From DASRIA01 sp963724065 (GTDB taxonomy: Bacteria; Actinomycetota; Thermoleophilia; Solirubrobacterales; JBBDJG01), in contig CAVRTB010000005.1 in assembly GCA_963724065.1 (NCBI GenBank), forward strand, positions 372,001-436,000: a stretch of 64,000 nucleotides of DNA, written 5' to 3'. The stretch's first letter is position 1. Every line of letters begins with the position of its first letter. The notes beneath the pieces were generated by a model that saw nothing but the letters and a program-made list of their open reading frames with translations, made no database searches and was not told the DNA's origin. This document shows, piece by piece, positions 16,102 through 25,024 of this stretch. The position numbers and the translations under genes are program-made.

Positions 16102-16189
16102 GACATTCGAGCCCTCCTGTGCCCAGAGGGCGGCGAGCGCGACGTAAGTGGCGCCGAGCAGCGCCAGCGCGACCGGCGCGACCCGCCTG

Positions 16190-18286
16190 TTACCGTGCGC
16201 CGCCGCCGCCCTCGGGTGAGCCTGTGCCGGGGCTTGCGTTATTCGAGGGCGGGGCTGTGTTGGGCTGGTCGTAGAGGCGGGGATCGTAGCCCTGGTAGCC
16301 GCCGCCGGTCGAGTCCCCGCCGCCGTAGCCGTCCCCGCCGCCGTAGGAGTAGTCCACTCCGCCCTTCGAGTACTTGCCGAAGAAGGGCGACCAGGAGATG
16401 GTGCTCTTCGGTCGCGGGAAGTCGTCGCAGCGCTCGCCCTTGGCCACCTGCATGAACTTGTTCCAGATCATCGCGGGGAACGTCCCCCCCGCGACGGAGA
16501 TGCCGTGCACGCTGCGCATCTCCTTGAGCGCGGCCGGATATCCGACCCACACGGCGGTCGCGAGGTGGGGTGTGTAGCCGTCGAACCAAGCGTCGTTGAA
16601 GTTGTCGGTGGTGCCGGTCTTGCCGGCCGACGGGCAGCCGACGTTCGCCCTCGTGCCGGTGCCGCTCTCCACGTTCTGCTTGAGGATCTTCGTCACCTCG
16701 TAGGCAACCGCATCGGAGAACACGCGCTCGCGTTTGGGCTTGCCGAGATCCTCGACGTCGCCGCCGGGGAACCTCACGCGCAGGATCGCGATCGGCTTGT
16801 TGCGGATGCCGCCGGACGCGAGTGTGGCGTAGGCGTTGGCCATCTCGAGCGGCGAGACTCCGCGCTTGAGGCCGCCGAGGCCCTCGGCCGGATAGCCGTC
16901 GAGCTTGGTCGTGATGCCCATGTCCTTCGCCGTGTCGGCGACGCTCTGCGGCCCGAGGTCGAGGTCGAGCTGGGCGTAAACCGTGTTGTCCGACTTGATC
17001 GTGGCGCGCGCGATGTTCATGGACCCACCGTAGGACTCGTCGTAGGTCTGGACCTTCCAAGGTCCGTAGTCCCGCGTGTTCAGGTCGAGCGGCTTTGACA
17101 CATAGCTGGTCGAGTACGGGTTCACGCCTCGCCTGACGGCAGTCGCGAGCACGAAGGTCTTGAACGCGGAGCCGGGTTGACGGTGACCCTGGGCGGCCAG
17201 GTTGTACTGGTTGTGCTTGTACTTGGAGCTCGAGGCCATCGCCTTGATGTAGCCGGTGCGCGGGTCGATCGCCACCACCGCGGAGCTCGGGTCGCCGGCA
17301 TAGTTGAGCGTCGAGTCGATCGCCTCCCGGCCCGCCTTCTGGAGCTTCGGGTCGATCGTCGTGTACACACGCAGGCCGCCCTTGCGGACGGTGTTGACGC
17401 CGAACTTGTCGATCAGCTGCTGCTTCACGTAGTCGAAGAAGAACGGCTCGCGGATCTTGATGTAGAGGTCGCCGCGGCTCGCGCCGAGCTTGGAGCGCTT
17501 CGCCTGCTGCGCGCGCGCGTTCGTCACATAGCCGAGCTCCGCCATCTTGTCGAGCACCTTGTTGCGGCGCTCGAGCGCGTCGCGCGGATTCTGGAACGGG
17601 TTGAGGCGGCTCGGCGACTGGGGGAGGCCGGCGAGCAGTGCCGACTCCTCGAGCGTGAGGTTCTTGGCCGGCTTGTCGAAGAACGTCTGCGCGGCCGCCT
17701 GCACACCGACCGCGGTCTGTCCGTCCACTGTCCCGTAGGGCACCGAGTTCAGGTAGCTCTGGAGGATCCAGCGCTTGGAGTGCTTGCCCTCGAGCTCCTC
17801 GGCCAGGCGGGCCTCCCTGATCTTGCGCTCGAGCGTGCGCTCGCGGCCCACGTAGAGGTTGCGCACGAGCTGCATCGTGATCGTGGAGCCACCCTCCACC
17901 GCCTTGCCGGCCTCGAGGTTCTTGAAGGCGGCGCGCACGACGCCCTCGTAGTCGACGCCGCCGTGCTCGTAGAAGCGCTCATCCTCGATCGCGACGGTCG
18001 CGGCCTGCATCGACTCGGGGATGCGCTGGAGCGGAATCGGAGTCCGGATCTCGTCGGCCTGGATGAAGCCGAGGCGCGTCCCGTCGGCCGCGTAAACGGC
18101 CGAGCTGGTGCCCTGGTCGATCGGCTTCAGTGACTCGAGCGCCGGCGCCGACGCGGCCACCGAGAGTACGTAGCCGGCCGCCGAGAGGCCGACGATGCCG
18201 AGCATCACGGCAAGCACGAGCACCGCAAGCAGGACCTTGCTGGGCTTGTGGCTACGGCGGTGGCGCTGTCGCGCGCGATAGGTCAA
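16190..18286 (-). CDS. class A penicillin-binding protein (transglycosylase/transpeptidase)
   Basis: Bifunctional enzyme that polymerises lipid II and cross-links peptidoglycan. The 698-residue protein has a basic cytoplasmic tail, a membrane anchor at about residues 18-42 (VLLAVLVLAVMLGIVGLSAA), a GT51 domain with AIEDERFYEHGGVD and GGSTITMQLVRN, and a transpeptidase domain with the SxxK motif in QPGSAFKTF, SDN in IKSDNTVYA and KTGTT. A Gly/Tyr/Ser/Pro-rich C-terminal tail of ~60 residues follows. TTG start at 18286; no convincing ribosome-binding site. Divergent from the molybdopterin oxidoreductase across 160 bp. Confidence 0.94.
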   Translation of the reverse strand: MTYRARQRHRRSHKPSKVLLAVLVLAVMLGIVGLSAAGYVLSVAASAPALESLKPIDQGTSSAVYAADGTRLGFIQADEIRTPIPLQRIPESMQAATVAIEDERFYEHGGVDYEGVVRAAFKNLEAGKAVEGGSTITMQLVRNLYVGRERTLERKIREARLAEELEGKHSKRWILQSYLNSVPYGTVDGQTAVGVQAAAQTFFDKPAKNLTLEESALLAGLPQSPSRLNPFQNPRDALERRNKVLDKMAELGYVTNARAQQAKRSKLGASRGDLYIKIREPFFFDYVKQQLIDKFGVNTVRKGGLRVYTTIDPKLQKAGREAIDSTLNYAGDPSSAVVAIDPRTGYIKAMASSSKYKHNQYNLAAQGHRQPGSAFKTFVLATAVRRGVNPYSTSYVSKPLDLNTRDYGPWKVQTYDESYGGSMNIARATIKSDNTVYAQLDLDLGPQSVADTAKDMGITTKLDGYPAEGLGGLKRGVSPLEMANAYATLASGGIRNKPIAILRVRFPGGDVEDLGKPKRERVFSDAVAYEVTKILKQNVESGTGTRANVGCPSAGKTGTTDNFNDAWFDGYTPHLATAVWVGYPAALKEMRSVHGISVAGGTFPAMIWNKFMQVAKGERCDDFPRPKSTISWSPFFGKYSKGGVDYSYGGGDGYGGGDSTGGGYQGYDPRLYDQPNTAPPSNNASPGTGSPEGGGGAR

Positions 18287-18446
18287 GTGAGATACATGCG
18301 GCGCAAGCTGAGGTTCGGATCAGGCGCCGACGTCCCTGCCGGGGAGTCTCGGGCCGAGTATAGACCTGCAAATCGAGTGGTCACGCCGCTTGCTGCGTGC
18401 CCGGTCTCACTTTGCGGGCCGAGCCGCGGCGGGCTAGACTCGTCAC

Positions 18447-20645
18447 GTGGCGGTCCAGGAGAGGGTCACCTTCTGTCGCGTGTGCGAGCCGCTTTGCGGC
18501 ATGGTCGCCACGGTCGAGAACGGCCGGCTGACGCAGCTGCGACCCGACCAGGACCATCCGCTGTCCCGCGGGTATGCGTGTCCGAAGGGGATCGCGATGG
18601 CGGACGTGCACAACGACCCGGATCGGGTCGTGTACCCGCTCAAGCGGGTGGGCGGCCCGGGCGAGTTCGAGCGCGTCACCTGGGACGAGGCGCTGAGCGA
18701 CATCGCGGCGCGGCTGCAGCGCATCCTCGGCGAGCGCGGCCCCGAGGCGATCGGCTGGTACATGGGCAACCCGGGGGCCTTCAGCTACAGCCACACCCTG
18801 TGGGCGAAGGGATTCCTGGACGGCCTCGGCAGCCCGCACTACTACTCGGCCGGGTCGCAGGACGTGAACAACCGCTTCGCGGCCTCGGCGCTGCTGTACG
18901 GGTCGCCGCTGCTCGTCCCGATCCCGGACCTCAACCGCACGGACTTCCTCTTCGTGGTCGGCGCCAACCCGCTCGTCTCACACGGCTCGGTGCTGTCGGC
19001 CCCGCGCGTGCGCGAGCAGCTGAACGCCGTCGTCGACCGTGGCGGCCGGATCGTCGTGGTCGACCCCCGGCGCTCGGAGACGGCGCGCCAGTTCGAGCAC
19101 GTCGCGATCCAGCCCGACACGGACGCGTGGCTGCTCCTGTCGATGCTCCAGGTGATCTTCGCGGAAGGCCTCGAGGACCGCGCGTGGGTCGCGGACAACG
19201 TCCGGGGAGCGGAGCAGCTGGCCGCCCGCGCGCGCGACTTCGACCCCGAGCGCAGCGAGCACATGACCGGCATCCCGGCGCAGACGGTGCGGGAGGTCGC
19301 GCGCTCCTTCGCGACCGCACCGAGCGCGGCGGCGTACGGGCGCACCGGCTCGTGCCTCGGCCGCTTCGGCACGCTCGTCGCCTACCTGCTCGACGCGCTC
19401 AACGCGGTCACGGGCAACCTCGACCGTCCCGGCGGCGCCGTCTTCGGCCGTCCGCCGATCGCGCTCGATGAGATCGCCGAGAAGGCGGGTCTCGCGACGT
19501 ACGGAAAGGTGCGTTCGCGGTTCGGCGACTATCCCGACGTGATCGGGAATCTGCCCGCGACGTTGATCCCGAAGGAGATCACGACGCCGGGAGAGCGCCA
19601 GATCCGCGCCTTCTTCGTCTCGGCCGGCAACCCCGTGCTCTCGGTGCCCGACGGAAATGCGCTCGAGGCTGCCTTCGAGGAGCTCGACCTGCTCGTCTCG
19701 CTCGACTTCTACGTGACCGACACCAGCCGCCACGCCGACTACATCCTTCCCGCGACCACGTTCCTCGAGCGCGAGGACGTACCGGTCGCGCTGATGGGCT
19801 TCTTCAGCACGCCTTTCATGCAGGTCACCGAGGCGGTCGTGCCGCCGCGCGGCGAGGCGCGCCAGGAGTGGCGGATCATCGACGACATCTCGCGGCGCAT
19901 CGGGATCGCGCCGTACTCGCTCAAGCCGCTGCGCATGCTCGCGCGGCTCGGCATGCGCGTGTCGCCGTGGCGCCTGATCGACGCCGTGCTGCGCACCGGC
20001 CCGGCCGGCGACTGGTTCGGCCTCAGGCGATCGGGGCTGTCGCTCGCGAAGGTGGCGCGCTCGCCGCACGGCATCGTGCTGGACGATCACATCGCCACGG
20101 GAGTGATGCGCGACCGGCTGCGTCACGCCGACCGCCGCGTGCATCTCGGCGACGCGGAGGTACTGGGCGAAATCGACCGCCTCGAGCACGCCAACGGCGC
20201 GACCGGCGACTACCCGCTGAGCCTCATCGGCCTGCGCGAGCTGCGCTCCCACAACTCCTGGATGCACAACTCGCCGCTGCTGATGCGCGGCGGGCGCACG
20301 CACGCGCTGCGCATCCATCCCGACGACGCGGCCGGCGCCGGGCTGGCGGACGCCGACAAGGCCCGGGTCACCTCCTCCTCCGGGTCGCTCGAGGTGCCCG
20401 TCACGGTCACCGACGAGATGAAGCGGGGCACAGTCGCGCTCCCGCACGGCTGGGGCCACCGTGGCGGCTGGAAGCTGGCGGCCGGCGCGGGCGGTGCGAA
20501 CGTGAACCAGCTCGCACCCTCCGACCCCGACGGGCTCGAGCGGCTCGCGGGGATGGCGCACCTGAACGGCATCCCGGTGCGCGTCGAGGCCGTCGCGCCC
20601 GACGTGGCGCCCGCGGCCGACGCGGCAGAGCCGGTCACGGCCTGA
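18447..20645 (+). CDS. molybdopterin-dependent oxidoreductase, [4Fe-4S] type
   Basis: Member of the formate dehydrogenase/DMSO reductase superfamily binding bis-MGD. The N-terminal cluster motif is complete: CRVCEPLCGM followed by CPKG about 35 residues later. Other features are WDEALSDIAARL, GNPGAFSYSHTLW, VVGANPLVSHG, VVVDPRRSETA, TGNLDRPGGAVFG, FVSAGNPVLS, DTSRHADYILPATTFLERED, and a C-terminal beta-barrel with LRSHNSWMHNSPLL, LPHGWGH and NVNQLAPSD. At 732 residues it is full length. The molybdenum ligand position (around YYSAGSQDVNNR) has no Cys or selenocysteine, so ordinary formate oxidation is doubtful; the substrate is unknown. GTG start; followed at four bases by a HAD hydrolase. Confidence 0.88.
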   Translation: MAVQERVTFCRVCEPLCGMVATVENGRLTQLRPDQDHPLSRGYACPKGIAMADVHNDPDRVVYPLKRVGGPGEFERVTWDEALSDIAARLQRILGERGPEAIGWYMGNPGAFSYSHTLWAKGFLDGLGSPHYYSAGSQDVNNRFAASALLYGSPLLVPIPDLNRTDFLFVVGANPLVSHGSVLSAPRVREQLNAVVDRGGRIVVVDPRRSETARQFEHVAIQPDTDAWLLLSMLQVIFAEGLEDRAWVADNVRGAEQLAARARDFDPERSEHMTGIPAQTVREVARSFATAPSAAAYGRTGSCLGRFGTLVAYLLDALNAVTGNLDRPGGAVFGRPPIALDEIAEKAGLATYGKVRSRFGDYPDVIGNLPATLIPKEITTPGERQIRAFFVSAGNPVLSVPDGNALEAAFEELDLLVSLDFYVTDTSRHADYILPATTFLEREDVPVALMGFFSTPFMQVTEAVVPPRGEARQEWRIIDDISRRIGIAPYSLKPLRMLARLGMRVSPWRLIDAVLRTGPAGDWFGLRRSGLSLAKVARSPHGIVLDDHIATGVMRDRLRHADRRVHLGDAEVLGEIDRLEHANGATGDYPLSLIGLRELRSHNSWMHNSPLLMRGGRTHALRIHPDDAAGAGLADADKARVTSSSGSLEVPVTVTDEMKRGTVALPHGWGHRGGWKLAAGAGGANVNQLAPSDPDGLERLAGMAHLNGIPVRVEAVAPDVAPAADAAEPVTA

Positions 20646-20649
20646 AGAC

Positions 20650-21390
20650 GTGATCCCCGCGGGGCGAGGTGCCGCCGCGGGCGGCAGGTACGAGGCCGTG
20701 CTGTTCGACGCGCTCGGCACGCTCGTGGAGCTCGAGCCGCCGTGGCCGCTCCTGCGCGCCGCGCTCGCCGATTCGCACGGCATCGAGGTCGGCGACGGCG
20801 AGGCGAAGACCGCGGTGATCGCCGAGATGACCTACTACAAGGCGCATCACATGGAGGGCGCCGACCAGGCGTCGCTGGCCGCGCTGCGCGGGCGTTGCGC
20901 CGCCGTGCTGCGGGACCACCTGCCGCCGCTCGCCCCGCTCGGGATCGAGCAGGTGACCGAGTTGCTGATGCGCTCGTTGCGCTTCACGCCCTACCCGGAC
21001 GCCGCGCCGGCGCTCGGCCGGCTGAGATCGTTCGGCATCCGCACCGCGGTCGTGTCGAATTGGGACGTCTCCCTGCGGCAGGTCCTCGGTGAGCTCGGCC
21101 TCGGAGGACTGGTCGACCGCGTCGTCGTCTCCGCGGAGGTCGCGGCGGCAAAGCCGGCGCGTGAGATCTTCGAGGCGGCCCTGCGAGAGGTGCAGTGCCC
21201 GGCGTCGCAGGCCGTCTTCGTCGGCGACTCGCCGGAGACCGACGTCGCGGGCGCGCTCGGCGCCGGCCTGCGCGCGGTGCTGGTGGACCGTGGCGCCGGC
21301 GGGGAGGTGATCGAGGGCGTCGAGCGGATCTTTACGCTTGAGAGCCTCGACGAGCTGATCGATCTCCCCACCGTCGACCCCCAGCCGTGA
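20650..21390 (+). CDS. HAD-superfamily hydrolase
   Basis: Phosphatase/phosphoesterase fold. Motif I is EAVLFDALGTLVEL (nucleophile Asp in FDALGT), motif II TAVVSNWD, motif III Lys in AAAKPAREIF, and motif IV FVGDSPETDVAGA, with a helical cap between motifs I and II. The 246-residue length and order fit subfamily IA (phosphoglycolate phosphatase/haloacid dehalogenase-like). It starts four bases after the molybdopterin enzyme and its TGA overlaps the next GTG, so the three genes are probably one transcript; substrate unknown. Confidence 0.88.
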   Translation: MIPAGRGAAAGGRYEAVLFDALGTLVELEPPWPLLRAALADSHGIEVGDGEAKTAVIAEMTYYKAHHMEGADQASLAALRGRCAAVLRDHLPPLAPLGIEQVTELLMRSLRFTPYPDAAPALGRLRSFGIRTAVVSNWDVSLRQVLGELGLGGLVDRVVVSAEVAAAKPAREIFEAALREVQCPASQAVFVGDSPETDVAGALGAGLRAVLVDRGAGGEVIEGVERIFTLESLDELIDLPTVDPQP

Positions 21391-22148
21391 CCGACTCCTA
21401 CGAGAACCCACTGCCTTCCCGCGGCTCGATCCCGCCTCCACCCCAGGAGCCCCTGCCCCGGATGGACCAAACGGCGGACGGGCCGCAGCGGCGGCTCACC
21501 GCGGGGAGGGGCTTGACCGGATTCGTCATCGCGGTCGTCGCCACGCTGCTCGCGGCGGGCGTGGTCGCCGGCTTGTTCGAGCTGGCCGGACCGGGCGCGG
21601 ACAGCAGGGGGTTCATCTTCCTCGGCACGTTGGTCCAGTACACGGTGATGCTCGCGACCGCGTACTTCGTCACGGCGGAGCTCGGGAAGCCCTCGGGCGA
21701 GACGTTCGGCCTGCGCCCGTTCAAGCGATCCGCCTTCAAGTGGAGCGCCCTCGCGTTCGTCACCTACTACGCGCTCGCGATCCTCTACGCGGTGCTCTTC
21801 AACCCACGGGAGGAAGAGCTACCGAAGGAGCTCGGCGCCGACGAGGGCTTGGGGCTGGCGATCGCGACCGGGGTCCTGCTGATCGCCGTTGCCCCGGTCG
21901 TGGAGGAGATCTTCTTTCGCGGCTTCCTCTACCAGTCGCTGCGCAACAGCCTCGGCGTGTGGCCGGGGGCGGTGCTGAGCGGGCTCATATTCGGAGCGAT
22001 CCACTTCGAGTTCTTCAAGCTCGTGCAGCTCGCGATTCTCGGCGTGATCCTCGCGCTGCTGTTCGAGCGGACGAGGTCCCTGTGGCCGCCGATCATGCTC
22101 CATGCGCTGAACAACACGCTCGCCTACATCTACCTGATGAGCGGCTGA
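21387..22148 (+). CDS. CPBP-family intramembrane metalloprotease
   Basis: Type II CAAX-prenyl-protease/bacteriocin-processing family (Abi). A Pro-rich cytoplasmic N-terminus of ~45 residues precedes about six membrane helices. The catalytic motifs are present: VVEEIFFRGFLYQ (EExxxR), FGAIHFEFF (His in motif 2) and LHALNNT (motif 3 HxxxN). The 253-residue protein starts at a GTG overlapping the HAD stop by four bases (GTGA). Substrate not evident from context. Confidence 0.9.
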   Translation: MTDSYENPLPSRGSIPPPPQEPLPRMDQTADGPQRRLTAGRGLTGFVIAVVATLLAAGVVAGLFELAGPGADSRGFIFLGTLVQYTVMLATAYFVTAELGKPSGETFGLRPFKRSAFKWSALAFVTYYALAILYAVLFNPREEELPKELGADEGLGLAIATGVLLIAVAPVVEEIFFRGFLYQSLRNSLGVWPGAVLSGLIFGAIHFEFFKLVQLAILGVILALLFERTRSLWPPIMLHALNNTLAYIYLMSG

Positions 22149-22187
22149 CCCGGGACTGTCCCAGAACCTATCCCAACAGGTCACACC

Positions 22188-22201
22188 CCTATCGAGATAG
22201 G
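22188..22201. terminator. stem-loop between convergent genes
   Basis: CCTATC-GA-GATAGG forms a perfect short hairpin in the 55-base gap between the CPBP gene (plus) and the patatin gene (minus), positioned to terminate both directions. The loop is very short and no long T-tract is present. Confidence 0.4.
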
Positions 22202-22203
22202 CC

Positions 22204-23337
22204 CTACGGAGCGGCGACGGCCTGCGGGCGGCCGCGCTTGCGCGCGCCGCTCGGACGGCGATAGCGGTCGAGCACCCGGGTCGCGTGCTCGTATCCCTGC
22301 AGGATCAGGCGGGGCCACTTGCGCCGGTCGATGAACAGGTCGTAGAAGCGCCAGCCGTGAACCTCGGTGAAGTCGACGGGGTCGATCAGGATCAGCTTGC
22401 GCCCCAGGCGCCGCGCACTGCGCCGCGCAAGCTCGAGGTGACCCGCGTAGCTGATCTGGCGGCTCGCGGTCATGAAGCCCATCGTGCGCTCCGTCCAGCC
22501 CGAGATGTCCTCGCCCTCGAATCCGCGTGGGAGGATCGTGTTGACGCCGATCACGACGTCGAGGCGCTCGTGCTCGATCAGCGGCTCGGCAGGGAAGACG
22601 TCCACGACGCCGCCGTCCGCGTAGAGGTGCCCGTCGACACGGACCGACTCGACCAGCAGGGGGAGGGCGATCGCGATGCGCACGAGCTCTGCGATCGTGA
22701 GGTCGGGAGTGAGCTTCGAGCCGAACGTCTCGAGCCGGTTGAGATCGATGTTGTAGACCTCGGAGTAGATCGGGATCGGGGACTCCCCGAGCGTCATGTG
22801 CCACAGCTGGCGGTCGAACAGCTTCTCGATCGCCTCGCCCTTGGCGAGTCCCGTGAACCCGCGCATCGCGGCCATCGCGAACCGCGGCATGCGCGTCCAC
22901 TGGATGTCGAGGTAGTCCTCGGGCTGCCAGTTGAGCGACTGGTTGACCATCTCCTGCGCGGTCAGGCCCGATGCCATCATCGACCCCCAGAGCGCCGATC
23001 CCGAGCAGACCGAGATCGCCTGGGGCTCGATGCCGGCCTCCTCGAGCGCGCGCGCCACGCCGACGGCCGAGACGCACGCACCGCTCCCGCCGGAGAGCAG
23101 CAAGCCGACCCGCTTGTTGCGCAGCGATGGGATGGGGCGTGCCTTGAAGGGCGGGAAGATCTTGGTCTGCGTCTTCGCCGGGCGGTCGACGAGCGGCAGC
23201 GGCAACAGCGCGCGACGCGCGACGCGAGCCGCGTCGAGGTCCGCCACGAAGCGCCCTCCGAGGGCGCGCACGTCGTCGAAACGCGACATCTGCTGCTTGA
23301 GGTTGAAGGGGTCCAGCAGGTTCAGCGGTGAGGGCAT
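22204..23337 (-). CDS. patatin-like phospholipase family protein
   Basis: Lipid acyl hydrolase fold. The ATG at 23337 preceded by GGGAG gives 377 residues. The oxyanion-loop motif reads LLLSGGSGACVSAVGVARAL, the nucleophile elbow is SVCSGSALWGSMM instead of the classical GxSxG, and the catalytic Asp motif is intact in YADGGVVDVFPAEPL. The Ser is kept (SGSAL) but both flanking glycines are replaced, so activity may be altered. An ~80-residue N-terminal extension precedes the domain. Divergent from pyrE with a 47-bp gap. Confidence 0.85.
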   Translation of the reverse strand: MPSPLNLLDPFNLKQQMSRFDDVRALGGRFVADLDAARVARRALLPLPLVDRPAKTQTKIFPPFKARPIPSLRNKRVGLLLSGGSGACVSAVGVARALEEAGIEPQAISVCSGSALWGSMMASGLTAQEMVNQSLNWQPEDYLDIQWTRMPRFAMAAMRGFTGLAKGEAIEKLFDRQLWHMTLGESPIPIYSEVYNIDLNRLETFGSKLTPDLTIAELVRIAIALPLLVESVRVDGHLYADGGVVDVFPAEPLIEHERLDVVIGVNTILPRGFEGEDISGWTERTMGFMTASRQISYAGHLELARRSARRLGRKLILIDPVDFTEVHGWRFYDLFIDRRKWPRLILQGYEHATRVLDRYRRPSGARKRGRPQAVAAP

Positions 23338-23384
23338 GGCGACTCCCGGCAGGGGGGCAGCGGCGGCACTAGGATAGCGGCGCC

Positions 23385-23939
23385 TTGGACGCCCACGACC
23401 GCCTCCTCGACGCATTGCGCACACATGGCCTGATCCTCGGCGAGGTGACGCTCGCCAGTGGGCGCACGGCCCAGTACTACGTCGACGCGCGACGGGCGCT
23501 CCTCACGGTGCAGGGCTTCCGCGCCGCCGGTGAGCTGGTCGCGGAGCAGGCGGAGCGCCTCGGCGCCGCGGCGGTCGGCGGCCCCACGCTGGGCGCCGAC
23601 CCGATCGCCTGCTCGGTGCTGCACGCGTCCGATCGGTTGAAGGCGTTCTTCGTGCGCAAGGAGCGCAAGGAGCACGGACTCCAGCGCTGGATCGAGGGCC
23701 CCGGCATCGAGCCGGGCGAGCAGGCGCTGGTCGTCGAGGACGTCGTCACGTCGGGAGGCTCGCTCGTGACCGCGATCGAGCGGCTGCGCGAAGAAGGGGT
23801 AACGCTCGCGGGCGCGGTGACGATCGTCGACCGCCTCGCCGGCGGCGCCGACGCGATCGCGGCGGCGCTCGGCCCCGGGATCCCTTACGTGCCGTTGTTC
23901 ACGATCGACGACGTCTACCCGGATCGCCCCGACCGCTGA
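23385..23939 (+). CDS. pyrE: orotate phosphoribosyltransferase
   Basis: Converts orotate and PRPP to orotidine 5'-phosphate in pyrimidine synthesis. The 184-residue product shows GLILGEVTLASGRTAQYYVD at the orotate/PRPP end, GGPTLGADPIA, FVRKERKEHG in the mobile catalytic loop, and the PRPP-binding motif ALVVEDVVTSGGSL. TTG start at 23385 close to a weak AGGAT. No other pyr gene is adjacent. Confidence 0.93.
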   Translation: MDAHDRLLDALRTHGLILGEVTLASGRTAQYYVDARRALLTVQGFRAAGELVAEQAERLGAAAVGGPTLGADPIACSVLHASDRLKAFFVRKERKEHGLQRWIEGPGIEPGEQALVVEDVVTSGGSLVTAIERLREEGVTLAGAVTIVDRLAGGADAIAAALGPGIPYVPLFTIDDVYPDRPDR

Positions 23940-23957
23940 TCGGACGTTTGGTGTGTT

Positions 23958-23976
23958 GTGGTTGCTATGCAACCAC
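23958..23976. terminator. bidirectional stem-loop downstream of pyrE
   Basis: GTGGTTGC-TAT-GCAACCAC is a perfect 8-bp hairpin with a 3-base loop in the gap between convergent pyrE and the AlgX-like gene. Position and perfect symmetry suggest it ends transcription from both sides. Confidence 0.6.
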
Positions 23977-24008
23977 CAGGGACCACGGTTCAAGAAGCGT
24001 CATGCGGC

Positions 24009-24987
24009 CTACTCGTCCACGAGGTTGAGCGGGGGCCACACGTCCGGGCGCAGCTCGCCGTCCTCGCGCGGGGCCAGCACCTCGCCGATCGCGCGCTTGT
24101 CACGGACCATCACGCGGGTGGGCTTGTAGGGCTGGTCGAACGGCACCCGCACGAGGAACCGCTCGGTGAGGAGGCTCGCGACGACGTCAGGTCGCTCCTC
24201 GGCGATCAGCTCGTAGTCGAGGGTGGGCCGGTGGACGAAGACGAGGCGCCCGAACGTCTCGGCCAGGAAGGGCAGCATCCGGTAGGAGAACGAGTCGCCG
24301 AGCAGGACGCACGATCCCGGCGCGCCAGGGCACTCATAGACGATCGTGCGGCCCGTGTTGAAAACGCGGTTGTCGGAGACCAGCCGCGCCGCCGGCTCGC
24401 GCACGTGCGCGAAGACGTGCTCCGCCTCGACGTGGGGCTCGACGTGCCTCCCGAGGTCACCCGGCGTCGTGCCGGTCGCCAGTTCGAGACCTTCCCACGC
24501 CAGGCGGCGCGCCTCGACGCCGGGCCCGAGCGCGTCCAGGATCAGCTCGTGCGCGCGGAACGCGCCCGGGTCGCTCCAGTGCGTGTCGTTGCGCGCGTAT
24601 GGCGGAGCGTCTTGCTTCAGCTCCGATCAGCTCCCGCTCCGGGTAGAGGAGCGTGACGGGTGACCGGTGGGCGGCGAAGTCCCCGAGCAACTGGTGGACC
24701 GGCCGGGCCTGGCTGCTCTCGAAGCCGTCGGGGAGCTTCTCGGGATAGATCGACGCCGCGTTCGGCGCGATCATGAAGACGTACCGCGCGCCGTTTCGCT
24801 CGAGCCAGGCGAGGCGCGTGTCGAGCACGATGCGCCACTGCATCAATTGGTGAGGCGTGAGCGTGATCTCCCCGGACTGCTGGCTCATCGCGCGATTGGT
24901 GTCGCGGTGCAGGAACAGCCAGTCGTCGCGTCCGCGCACGACCTTGCCGCGCGGGCTGCGGTACTCCGATCGCGGTGACTCCTCCAA
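24009..24987 (-). pseudogene. AlgX/AlgJ-like SGNH-hydrolase domain protein, frameshifted
   Basis: Family members O-acetylate exopolysaccharides. From a TTG near 24987 one frame gives GRDDWLFLHRDTNRAMSQQS, RLAWLERNGARYVFMIAPN and YPEKLPDGF; the frame must then shift near 24625 to reach ARNDTHWSDPGAFRAHEL (Asp/His of the catalytic site), SCVLLGDSFSYRMLP (GDSF nucleophile) and a stop at 24009. The break coincides with two copies of TCAGCTCC (24617-24624 and 24627-24634) spaced ten bases apart; removing one ten-base unit restores one frame of ~323 residues. So either a recent duplication inactivated it or the assembly has an error there. Confidence 0.75.
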
Positions 24988-25024
24988 GGCCCTTACCGCG
25001 TGGCGGCGCGGATTCGCCCGAGTG

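Noticed and set aside
18447..20645. Formate dehydrogenase with selenocysteine
   Set aside because: No in-frame TGA and no Cys at the expected molybdenum-ligand region, so this assignment is not supported.
24009..24987. Programmed frameshifting in the AlgX-like gene
   Set aside because: No slippery heptamer; the break is explained by a ten-base direct duplication.
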